From Dyella sedimenti (GTDB lineage: Bacteria > Pseudomonadota > Gammaproteobacteria > Xanthomonadales > Rhodanobacteraceae): 64,000 nt of DNA. Position 1 is the stretch's first letter. Each line of letters starts with the position of its first letter. The notes beneath the pieces are model-generated. The model ran no database searches, was not told the origin of the DNA, and worked only from the letters and a program-made list of their open reading frames with translations. Below, piece by piece: positions 43,363 to 50,396 of this stretch. The translations under genes and the position numbers were made by a program. The stretch covers positions 144,860-208,859 of the forward strand of contig NZ_JAKWJO010000008.1 in NCBI RefSeq assembly GCF_022760995.1, given 5' to 3'.

Positions 43363-44175
43363 TCAGGCTGGAACCGCCTGACGTCGCCGAGGAGCTTTGG
43401 CGTCGATCACGCTGACGTCGATCAGGCGCCAGCGCCCGTCGTCGATGAGCCGCTCTAGCACGTCACCGAGCATGTCGAAATACACCTCGTCGTGCCGATC
43501 GATCAATTCACCGTCGCGATGCAGCTCCACCACGTAGGTGTCGCCGCCACGGTCGTAGAGGATCGTCACCTGACCCTCGAACTTGGTGGTTGAAACCGTG
43601 AAGCTGATCGCCGGCGGGGTCTCGATGATCTTGGAGGGCTTGGGATCGACCCAGACGAAGTCGCGGGCACCTGCATCGACCAGCATGTGGGTGATGCACC
43701 GGAACCCGTCGGGCGCGGGCATCTCCTCCAACTGCTCGATGAGTTGGCCCAGTTCCATGCACTGCGGCTCGGGAATGGGCAGCTTGGCGGGCGCTTTGCC
43801 GAGGATATGCCTCGTGATGGTGTAAGGCGTGCCATCCGAAGTCTTCTCGGTGACGACTTCCGGGGTGTCCGCGCGCAGGCCGTCGAAACGTCGCCGGGCG
43901 TAGGGTTGGACATGAACCTTGGCGCCCTCGCTCGGGACGGTGGTCACCAGGTTGGGGTCGAGCACCGCGAACTCGCTGGGCTTGAGCTTGACGACGATGG
44001 CATCGTCATTCGCCGCGACCACCTTGCCGTCGAAGGGTTGGGGATCGATGGCGAAGCCCAGCGTCGAGGATTGCGGCTGATCATCGAACACGCGGTACTT
44101 GAACGACCGCACGTTGCGGGGCACATGGCCTGCGACAAGCGAAGGCATCAGGGTCTTGATGAGAGAGCGATCCAT
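43363..44175 (-). CDS. ICE hypothetical protein (270 residues)
   Basis: From ATG 44175 (MDRSLIKTLMPSLVAGHVPR). Segments typical of this conserved ICE protein: FGFAIDPQ-like NDDAIVVKLKPSEFAVLDPN near residue 60, PYARRRFDGLRADTPEVV near 95 and KFEGQVTILYDRGGDTYVVE near 205. No known domain recognised. It is a single-gene unit with promoter box, radC-type leader RNA and a terminator on each side. Confidence 0.75.
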   Translation of the reverse strand: MDRSLIKTLMPSLVAGHVPRNVRSFKYRVFDDQPQSSTLGFAIDPQPFDGKVVAANDDAIVVKLKPSEFAVLDPNLVTTVPSEGAKVHVQPYARRRFDGLRADTPEVVTEKTSDGTPYTITRHILGKAPAKLPIPEPQCMELGQLIEQLEEMPAPDGFRCITHMLVDAGARDFVWVDPKPSKIIETPPAISFTVSTTKFEGQVTILYDRGGDTYVVELHRDGELIDRHDEVYFDMLGDVLERLIDDGRWRLIDVSVIDAKAPRRRQAVPA

Positions 44176-44346
44176 GGGAATCTCCTTGAGAAAGAACAAG
44201 GGATTCCCCGCCCACAAGGGAGAGGTCCCTTGTGGGTGGATGGACGCGGTACGTCCGTAGGAAGAATCGACCAGCACGGTGTCCCGCACTTGCAGCCTTG
44301 AAGGCCTCGGCTGCCAGGGCATGTGTCGGCAACGCCGACGAACATG
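44176..44346 (-). ncRNA. radC-type leader RNA, copy 3
   Basis: Leader of the 270-residue gene. Stem 1 GTCGGC/GCCGAC (44325-44339), ACATG word, stem 2 GCAGCC/GGCTGC around GCCTTCAA (44292-44314), a shorter later stem GGACG/CGTCC, and a perfect 10-bp hairpin CCCACAAGGG/CCCTTGTGGG just before the ribosome site. Confidence 0.75.
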
Positions 44347-44380
44347 GAGCAAGGATGGCTCTGAAATGGGCGGCCTGCCC

Positions 44381-44413
44381 GCAAGAAATCGCACAGCGTC
44401 GCACCCGATTTCC
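44381..44413 (-). promoter_or_regulatory. Bipartite core-promoter box, 270-residue gene
   Basis: Minus-strand GGAAATCGGGTGC (44401-44413) followed by ATTTCTTGC (44381-44389); half starts 20 bp apart and 35 nt before the RNA core. The first half is nearly identical to that of the PilL unit. Confidence 0.68.
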
Positions 44414-44427
44414 AGCGCTTCGGACAA

Positions 44428-44451
44428 GAAAAAGCCCCTCGAAAGGGGCTT
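44428..44451 (-). terminator. Intrinsic terminator of the 92-residue gene
   Basis: Stem AGCCCCT/AGGGGCT with a short loop, followed on the minus strand by a run of five T; 8 bp behind the stop at 44459. Confidence 0.87.
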
Positions 44452-44458
44452 GGTTGGG

Positions 44459-44737
44459 TCAGGCTTCGTACACGAAGTAGTGTTCTCGCTGACGTGGGAA
44501 GAAGACATGTTTCCATGTATCGCCGCTGGTGTTGCCACCGTCGAAGACGACCATTTCGTAGTCGTCAATGTCGGTGTCCACCAGTTCGGCGCTGGCGACA
44601 TGGCGCATGTGCAGCGTGCCGCTCATGCGCTCGAATACCAGGATCTGGCCGATGGCGTCGTCCTGGCCCATGGCATTGACGCAGGAACCGAGCTGGTACT
44701 CGAAGTCGGACGTGCTAGGGATGAGGTCGGGGAACAT
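44459..44737 (-). CDS. Acidic small ICE protein (92 residues)
   Basis: Sixteen Asp/Glu against five Lys/Arg by hand count. The centre AELVDTDIDDYEMVVFDGG is strongly acidic and beta-like. No family recognised. Its AGCCCG..CTCC/GGAG..CGGGCT hairpin (44763-44790) lies 26 bp before the start, and it is followed at once by a terminator. Confidence 0.72.
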   Translation of the reverse strand: MFPDLIPSTSDFEYQLGSCVNAMGQDDAIGQILVFERMSGTLHMRHVASAELVDTDIDDYEMVVFDGGNTSGDTWKHVFFPRQREHYFVYEA

Positions 44738-44833
44738 GAGGTTGCTCCTATGAAAATGAACCAGCCCGGCTCCGGGAGGGAGACGGGCTGGTATGGGGAG
44801 AACAAAGAGGAAGGATGTTGTGTCGCGTGGCTG

Positions 44834-45571
44834 CTAGGACTCGGCCAACGGCAGGCCCAACAGCACGGGCGCGTCGGCGTCGAGAATCAGGATGCGCACA
44901 TCGGCTTGGCCAGCCAGTTCAATGACGTTCGCCAGGTCATCCGGCATGCCTTTGCTTCGGTGCTCCTGGCGAAGCTGCTCCGCACTGATCCCCTCGACGT
45001 GCTCCAGGTTCTTGCCCGTCCAGGGGGTAGAGATCAGCTTGATGCCGATCGCCGGGCTGTAAGGAACCCGGAACGCGATGAACAGGAAGGCCTCCGGCGT
45101 GGCGAGGTCTGCCAGGTTGGCGAGGTATTGGCCGGTTTCCTCGCTTATGTGTGCACTGCTGATTTCCCAGCACCGGCTGTAGTAGCCGGTCTCGAAACTC
45201 AGGCGCTGCACGACTTTCCGTGCTGCTTCAGCCGAATAGGTGTCGGCGACGTGGACGGGGCGGCCGTCGAAGTCATCGCCATGGATGGCATAGACCACGG
45301 CGCCGATTATGCCTTCGCCGCTGACACCTTCACCGGCATCGCATTCGGCCAGCACCTCGGCACTCACGGGTTCGGGACCATTCCTGACCACGGCGAAATC
45401 GCTTGTGACGATGCACGAGGATGAAATCAGCTCCTCGTCGGAAAAGTGCTGTTGGCTGGCGTGGATGATTCGCCAGACATGCGGGCTTCCGTCGTCGTAG
45501 CCGATGCACAGCGTGCGGACGATTTTCAGATTCCAGTAGCCGCGGAGAAAGGGATTGGGTTTCAGGGACAT
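44834..45571 (-). CDS. ICE hypothetical protein, DUF5983-like (245 residues)
   Basis: From ATG 45571. The start FLRGYWNLKIVRTLCIGYDD followed by PHVWRIIHASQQHFSDEELI is a recognisable conserved N-terminus of an ICE accessory family. A central EAARKVVQRLSFETGYYSRC piece and an acidic, hydrophobic C-terminus (VRILILDADAPVLLGLPL) follow. The function is unknown; the DUF number is my best match and not certain. A CCCACCGGG/CCCGGTGG hairpin precedes the ribosome site. Confidence 0.7.
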   Translation of the reverse strand: MSLKPNPFLRGYWNLKIVRTLCIGYDDGSPHVWRIIHASQQHFSDEELISSSCIVTSDFAVVRNGPEPVSAEVLAECDAGEGVSGEGIIGAVVYAIHGDDFDGRPVHVADTYSAEAARKVVQRLSFETGYYSRCWEISSAHISEETGQYLANLADLATPEAFLFIAFRVPYSPAIGIKLISTPWTGKNLEHVEGISAEQLRQEHRSKGMPDDLANVIELAGQADVRILILDADAPVLLGLPLAES

Positions 45572-45651
45572 GGGAACTCTCCAGAATTGAATAATGGAGC
45601 CAATCCCCGCCACCGGGAATTGGACCCGGTGGGTTGAAAGTGGAAAATGCG

Positions 45652-46338
45652 TCAGTCGGCGCTGATCGTTGGCGTCTGGGCCAACCGTTCGGCGATGCGA
45701 TGGCGCACATTCAGGCGGAAATGCTCGTCGGTGATGCCGGCAAGCAGGTTGGCGGCCTCCAGCGCGATCAACGCCGAGGCCTCTTCGATGTCGGTGGCCA
45801 CGATGGTCTTGCGCAGTTGGTCGCCGAGTTGGAGTGCCTGCGAGGACGTTCTGAAGACCTGGGCCTCGCGGCTCAGGTAGCAGCCGTTGCCGCCGAACTC
45901 GAACAGCCTCGGTTTGCTGCAATGCCAGCAACCCTCGAACTGGATGGCGGTCAGGTGATGACCGTCATCGAGGCAGGAGGCGATCAGAAACAAGGCTTCC
46001 AGGTCGGCGCTGTCCTCGAACTGGTGGTGCTCGATGAGGTTCTCCAGCTCCCAGTCCTGGTCAGCACCGAAGTGCCCGGTCAGCCGTTCAAGCAGAGGTG
46101 GAATCGACAGTTCTTCGTCGTCGGGCATGGGGATGCCGAGTTGTGTGGCCAGGTCTTCCAGGCCATCCAGCACATCCGTCCAGCGCGGGTCATTGGTCTC
46201 GGCGATCTGGGCGATGTAAGCCTGTCCATTGCCGGGATGGTTTTCATCCAGCGCAAAGGCGCCGAACAGCGCCTTGATGACGGGAGTAACGCGGTCGAGC
46301 ACGAGAACGCCCGTGCCTTCGTAGTAGTTGTTTGCCAT
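45652..46338 (-). CDS. ICE hypothetical protein (228 residues, acidic)
   Basis: From ATG 46338 (MANNYYEGTGVLVLDRVTPV). The body is acidic (PWTDVLDGLEDLATQLGIPM region, then a DDEELSIPPLLERLTGHFGAD piece) and a CWHC pair lies near residue 138 (FEGCWHCSKPRLFEFGGNG). The first 60 residues recall a conserved ICE family that begins with YYEGTGVLVL. The function is unknown. Confidence 0.72.
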   Translation of the reverse strand: MANNYYEGTGVLVLDRVTPVIKALFGAFALDENHPGNGQAYIAQIAETNDPRWTDVLDGLEDLATQLGIPMPDDEELSIPPLLERLTGHFGADQDWELENLIEHHQFEDSADLEALFLIASCLDDGHHLTAIQFEGCWHCSKPRLFEFGGNGCYLSREAQVFRTSSQALQLGDQLRKTIVATDIEEASALIALEAANLLAGITDEHFRLNVRHRIAERLAQTPTISAD

Positions 46339-46512
46339 GGTGGCTCCTTTCGGGGAAGTGAGCGGAGCCAGCCCATGCGGACGATGGCATCCGCGGGAAT
46401 AGCCCAAGGCCGTTGGCGCCGGGCGATGGGTAAGAAAAATTGAGGGACATGGCCTCATGGGCGCATGTCCCTCACGTGGGATCGAGAGGACAGTGGCGTG
46501 CCGGAGACCGGC

Positions 46513-46905
46513 TCACCAACCGCTGTAGTTCACCAGCAGGTCGGCGATGACTTTGCGGCGTTCCAGGTCGAGACCGTCGAAGTCCGACAGCCCGTCGAAG
46601 TGGCAGCGCTTGAGCATGGCACCGCCCTCGCGCGCGTTGTAGAAGCTGACCATGGCGGACAGGAACATGCGTTCGCCGCTGCTCAGGACGCCGAGGGCAT
46701 CGTTGAGCCGCAGCATGTCGGGACGCAAATCCCACTTGGTGTTGGCCTGGTTCAGGCCTTCGCGGGTGCCGTCGCCGAACCATTGCGGGCCGGCGATCTC
46801 GACACCACGCTTCCAGGTCTCGAAGAAGGCTTGGGGCGCGGCAGCGAAATGCTGCTCTTCCCGCATGATCTGATCGACGACTTCCTGCGGCAGAAGCTGG
46901 TTCAT
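46513..46905 (-). CDS. ICE hypothetical protein (130 residues)
   Basis: Helical protein with MNQLLPQEVVDQIMREEQHF at the start, WGDGTREGL-like GPQWFGDGTREGLNQ in the middle and ALGVLSSGERMFLSAMVSFY near residue 75. No domain recognised. It is 21 bp upstream in the gene order from the 70-residue gene but separated from the next unit by 174 bp. Confidence 0.7.
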   Translation of the reverse strand: MNQLLPQEVVDQIMREEQHFAAAPQAFFETWKRGVEIAGPQWFGDGTREGLNQANTKWDLRPDMLRLNDALGVLSSGERMFLSAMVSFYNAREGGAMLKRCHFDGLSDFDGLDLERRKVIADLLVNYSGW

Positions 46906-46926
46906 GACGTGATTCCTCCAGTTGGA

Positions 46927-47139
46927 TCAGGGCGTGGCGAGCTGGGTCCAGCCGCCTCTTTCGAGCGCACGTTGAGCTGCGGCGTAGCTGCGGAAGTACT
47001 CGCGGGATTCCCGCGAAACGGGACCTTCGGTATCGTGCGTGCCGATGTAGTGACCGGCGGCGCTTTGCAGGACTTCGAGCGGCAGGAACTTGCCGCAGTA
47101 GGTCGAGGCCAGTTGGCCGAAAGAGGCTTGCTGGGACAT
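46927..47139 (-). CDS. Small ICE protein (70 residues)
   Basis: From ATG 47139 (MSQQASFGQLASTYCGKFLP). Contains EYFRSYAAAQRALERGGW at the C-terminal side. No family recognised. It heads a unit with a radC-type leader RNA and promoter box and probably continues into the 130-residue gene's region downstream. Confidence 0.68.
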   Translation of the reverse strand: MSQQASFGQLASTYCGKFLPLEVLQSAAGHYIGTHDTEGPVSRESREYFRSYAAAQRALERGGWTQLATP

Positions 47140-47338
47140 GGACGGACTCCTTTGAAAAGCGGGGCCTTGTCCCTCACGGGATGGCAGCTCCCGCACGCGG
47201 TTGATAAAAGGCATCGACGTCACGAGGACGCGCGTCCGCAGACTTGATGCGATGCGGACTGGTGGGCAACGCGGGAGAGACCCGCGGCAGCCTGGAACCC
47301 TGGCTGCTGGCATGTGCTGACGAATCAGCGAACATGCG
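47140..47338 (-). ncRNA. radC-type leader RNA, copy 4
   Basis: Leader of the 70-residue gene. Stem 1 GCTGA/TCAGC (47316-47329), CATG word, stem 2 GGCAGCC/GGCTGC (47286-47307), stem 3 CGCGGG/CCCGCG, stem 4 GTCCGCA/TGCGGAC with GCAT in the loop, and a CGGGA-rich hairpin before the ribosome site. Confidence 0.76.
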
Positions 47339-47370
47339 GGCAGCTTCGTGCGAGGGCCGCTCGGCGTCAG

Positions 47371-47405
47371 TGGGAAAACGGCATCCGACCCAGCCCCGAT
47401 TGATG
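47371..47405 (-). promoter_or_regulatory. Bipartite core-promoter box, 70-residue gene unit
   Basis: Minus-strand CATCAATCGGGGCTG (47391-47405) followed 20 bp later by a weaker half A (CGTTTTCCC, about 47371-47380). 36 nt before the RNA core; the second half is degenerate. Confidence 0.5.
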
Positions 47406-47410
47406 GGCGC

Positions 47411-47443
47411 AGAAAAGAAAAGCCCCGCATCGAGTGCGGGGCT
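47411..47443 (-). terminator. Intrinsic terminator of the 185-residue gene
   Basis: Stem AGCCCCGCA/TGCGGGGCT (47421-47443) followed on the minus strand by TTTCTTTTC; 26 bp behind the stop at 47469. Confidence 0.87.
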
Positions 47444-47468
47444 GTCAGGAGGGTGCGGTGGCGCTGGG

Positions 47469-48026
47469 TCAATCGGGCTTGTCGCCCAGGACATGCTGCT
47501 TCCACAGGTCGAATGCCTGCTCGGGCGGAAGCTCGGCGAGGATGACGATGGGCTGGGCCTGCCGGGCGCGCAGCGAAGCGAAGTACGCCTTGCGGTCGGC
47601 GATGGCCTTGAGCTTGATGCCCTTGATGAACAGCAGTTTGCCGTCCTTGATGAACAGCACCTTGTTGCCGATGTCGCGGTTGAAAGCGGATCGCACCTTG
47701 CGTTCCGCGTGCATGGTATCGGCCAGCTCATCGACCAGGAAGTCGAGCGTCATGTCGATGTAATGAGGGTCTTCACCCTCCTTGCCGAGATCGAGAGGCG
47801 AAGGCGGCAGGCCCTTGGCGAAGGCTTCGGCCTGAGCCAGCAGCGCCGCCCTGCCTTCGAGCGCGCGGATGAACGTCGAGCCGCCGTGGCCGTCGTTGCG
47901 GGCCTCGGCGATGGGAGTGCCGTCGAACACGACGGTCGCGGTGAAGCACAGCGTTTCCTCGCTGGCGAAGTCGGCGACCTTGAGGTTCTTCAGCATGATG
48001 CGGTCTTGCTTGGTGATGGTGTCCAT
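47469..48026 (-). CDS. ICE hypothetical protein (185 residues)
   Basis: From ATG 48026 (MDTITKQDRIMLKNLKVADF). Recognisable conserved segments are TLCFTATVVFDGTPIAEARN with DGHGGSTF, and LDFLVDELADTMHAERKVRS. It resembles a conserved ICE/phage accessory protein of unknown function. Single-gene unit: promoter box, leader RNA copy 5, gene, terminator. Confidence 0.75.
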   Translation of the reverse strand: MDTITKQDRIMLKNLKVADFASEETLCFTATVVFDGTPIAEARNDGHGGSTFIRALEGRAALLAQAEAFAKGLPPSPLDLGKEGEDPHYIDMTLDFLVDELADTMHAERKVRSAFNRDIGNKVLFIKDGKLLFIKGIKLKAIADRKAYFASLRARQAQPIVILAELPPEQAFDLWKQHVLGDKPD

Positions 48027-48232
48027 GGGAAGTCCTGAAATCGACCGGGTGACGACACGTCCCTGACGGGACGTGGCGACCATCCCGTGGGTTAGAGAAA
48101 GGAGGCATCGATGCCCCGGTGGGCAGCGTTCGCCGGTGAGATGCCGAAGCGAACTGGCGGGTGGCGTGGGCGGAACCCACGGCAGCCTTGACACCCTGGC
48201 TGCGGGCTGCTGCCGATACATCGGCAATGCAG
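48027..48232 (-). ncRNA. radC-type leader RNA, copy 5
   Basis: Leader of the 185-residue gene. Stem 1 GCCGAT/ATCGGC (48212-48225), stem 2 GGCAGCC/GGCTGC (48181-48203), stem 3 GTGGG/CCCAC, stem 4 GTTCGC/GCGAAC with GGCAT in the loop, and hairpin ACGTCCC/GGGACGT near the ribosome site. The CATG word after stem 1 is replaced here by CAGC. Confidence 0.75.
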
Positions 48233-48265
48233 GGACGAGAATGGCGCGGCGCGCAGGCTGCGTCG

Positions 48266-48300
48266 TCGATCAATCCGAAGCGGTCGAGCCCGTCTTGTGC
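48266..48300 (-). promoter_or_regulatory. Bipartite core-promoter box, 185-residue gene
   Basis: Minus-strand ACGGGCTC (48286-48293) followed by ATTGATCG (48267-48274); half starts 20 bp apart and 36-37 nt before the RNA core. It overlaps the last codons of the Dcm gene. Confidence 0.5.
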
Positions 48301-49877
48301 AGGCACTGCACCAGCCGGTGGCCCAGCCAACCCATGCATGGGACGGCCATGGAGTTGCCGATCGCCTTGTAGCGCGGAGCGTCAGCGGCAGGCTTCCCGC
48401 GATACGGGATCAGCGTGTAGTCGTCGGGCATGCCCTGCAGCCGCTCGCACTCCATCGGCATCAGCCGCCGCACCCGCCATTGCGACCAGTCGCCGGGGCC
48501 GGGGTCGTTCCAGTCGTAGCGGAAATGGGCCTCGAAGTCGGGGGCCAGCACATGGGGCTTGTCAGCACCGCCGCCGCTGGTACGCAGCGCGGCCGCTACG
48601 CTGCCGCCCAGCTCGGCGGCAAGACCCTGCGGCCGTCCCCGGAGGGCAACGCAGGCCACCATAGGCACGCCGTAGCCCGGCTTGCCGTTGGACAGGACGG
48701 TGCAAGCTACCTGTCCATGGCCTGACTCGAAGCGCACTTCGCCGCGGTTGTTCTGCGCGAAGGCGATGGCGGGTACGACGCCGGCGTTTGCATGACTGTT
48801 GCGATGCCCGCCGGCACGCAGCGTTGGCGTCAGGTCGATCGTGGCATCCGCGCCGCTGCCCTGGGCGGTGAAGGCGATGATCGGCACGCCCTTGCCAGTG
48901 CCGTCCTCGCTGCTGCCCTTGCCGTTGTTGGCGGTGTCGAGGGTATGGGCGATGCTGCCGGCGACGGACTGCACCATGAACGTCTCGGTGCGGATGTCGT
49001 GCTTGGGACCCGCGGCCATCAGGCATGCCGCAACATCGACGGGGCCGGTGCCGCCGCTGAATCCGGCCATCGTGGTGACCTTGCCGTAGGGCTGCGTCAG
49101 CCCGGCGAATCCTGCGTATCCGCCTGCTGCTGCAGCACCTGGTTCAACAGCGCGGGCAGCTTCTTGCCACGGCGCGCGGCCCGCAGAAGAATCCCCGAGC
49201 AGGCCTGCGCGCTCAAAAAGTACTTCGGTGGGATCGAGACCATCTCCACCACTTGCCACAAGAAACACGCGCTTGCGGCGTTGGGCGACACCGAAATATT
49301 GAGCGTCGAGCACGCGCCAGGCGATGCGGCGGCGGGGTCCAGACACACAACCAGCGTGCGCCCATTTTTCCCCTGGTGGCTGGAGCGCACGGCCTTCTCC
49401 GGCCAGTGCCCCCAGGAAATGTCCGAAGGCATTGCTGCGGTCGTTGAGGACGCCGGGGACGTTTTCCCAGACGAGCGTTGCCGGCGGGCGGCGGTCTTGG
49501 TGGCGGGTTTGGTCGATGGCATTTGCAAGCTCCACATAGGCAAGGGTCAAGGCGCCGCGCGGGTCATCCAGTCCCTGGCGGGCGCCGGCAACGCTGAACG
49601 ACTGGCATGGCGTGCCGCCGACCAGGATGTCGGGCGCCGGCACGGTGCCGGCGCGCACCTGACGGGCGATCGCGGTCATGTCGCCCAGGTTGGGCACGTG
49701 GGGGTAACGGTGAGCGAGCACGGCGCTCGGGAACGGGTCGATCTCGGCGAACCACGCGGCTTCAAGGCCGAGGGGTTGCCAGGCGAGGCTCGCGGCCTCG
49801 ATGCCGCTGCACACGCTGCCATACAGCAGTGGCGCGGCCTGGGGCGCACCGCGAAGGGTGCAAGGTTGCGGGTTCAT
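48270..49877 (-). CDS. C5-cytosine DNA methyltransferase (Dcm type)
   Basis: 535 residues from ATG 49877, which has AGGAGA upstream; the longer open frame to 50177 has no family similarity. Motif I YGSVCSGIEAASLAW, catalytic PCQ in GGTPCQSFSVAG near residue 95, ENV in VWENVPGVL near 155, target-recognition region ~220-440, and motifs IX/X MECERLQGMPDDYT and RYKAIGNSMAVP. It should methylate cytosine in a specific site and so protect ICE DNA; no partner nuclease gene lies beside it, so it acts alone. It has a 519-bp structured leader. Confidence 0.93.
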   Translation of the reverse strand: MNPQPCTLRGAPQAAPLLYGSVCSGIEAASLAWQPLGLEAAWFAEIDPFPSAVLAHRYPHVPNLGDMTAIARQVRAGTVPAPDILVGGTPCQSFSVAGARQGLDDPRGALTLAYVELANAIDQTRHQDRRPPATLVWENVPGVLNDRSNAFGHFLGALAGEGRALQPPGEKWAHAGCVSGPRRRIAWRVLDAQYFGVAQRRKRVFLVASGGDGLDPTEVLFERAGLLGDSSAGRAPWQEAARAVEPGAAAAGGYAGFAGLTQPYGKVTTMAGFSGGTGPVDVAACLMAAGPKHDIRTETFMVQSVAGSIAHTLDTANNGKGSSEDGTGKGVPIIAFTAQGSGADATIDLTPTLRAGGHRNSHANAGVVPAIAFAQNNRGEVRFESGHGQVACTVLSNGKPGYGVPMVACVALRGRPQGLAAELGGSVAAALRTSGGGADKPHVLAPDFEAHFRYDWNDPGPGDWSQWRVRRLMPMECERLQGMPDDYTLIPYRGKPAADAPRYKAIGNSMAVPCMGWLGHRLVQCLHKTGSTASD

Positions 49878-50324
49878 GTCGGGTCTCCTGTTCGTGTGGC
49901 CCGGGGCGGGCCGGGACGTTGATAGGCAGGAGAAAGGCGCCGAAGGCCTTGCGGCCTTCGGCTCGGGAGGAAAGAACCACCCGTGGGCTGGTGCAGGCCC
50001 GGTCGTCGCTAGAACCGTCTGCTCATCAGCAATCACACCCGGCGCATGTCGTGGTTCGCGTCGGCATCGTCTGGCGCACATCCGCGCACAAAGGGAGCCC
50101 GTTTTTGCGCCGGCGGGCACCGGCACCGAATACCGCTGACCGCGAAGGGTCTCCGGGTGGCTCGCGCAGCTTGGCAAGCCATCGGGGGACCCTTCGCAGA
50201 GGCGGGAGAAATGCAGATCAGCAGAACGCGCGGGAGGCGGTTCGCGGAGAAGCTACCTTCAGGTCCCGCGGCCGGGGATGACCAAGCGGGACGCGCACAC
50301 GGACAAGAAGGCGTTGCGCGCTGG
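49878..50324 (-). promoter_or_regulatory. Long structured leader of the Dcm gene
   Basis: A gap without a credible gene. It holds a perfect 10-bp hairpin GCCGAAGGCC/GGCCTTCGGC (49939-49962), a 9-bp inverted repeat CGAAGGGTC/GACCCTTCG enclosing 36 bp (50143-50196), and a half-match to the core-promoter box (GCAATCACA, 50029-50037). The clear radC-type stems are absent. Possibly a different regulatory RNA. Confidence 0.45.
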
Positions 50325-50349
50325 GTGTCCCGCAGGGCATGCGGGACAC
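50325..50349 (-). terminator. Hairpin after topB
   Basis: Perfect 9-bp stem GTGTCCCGC/GCGGGACAC with a 7-base loop, 48 bp past the topB stop. No T-run; probable transcript end or processing hairpin. Confidence 0.5.
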
Positions 50350-50396
50350 AGGCCGCGCCGCCGATGGCGGGCACGGCTCACGGGGAACGGGGTCGG

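Noticed and set aside
11137..48230. CRISPR array formed by the repeated leader elements
   Set aside because: The copies lie kilobases apart, each before a gene, with covarying stems; there are no regular spacers or cas genes.
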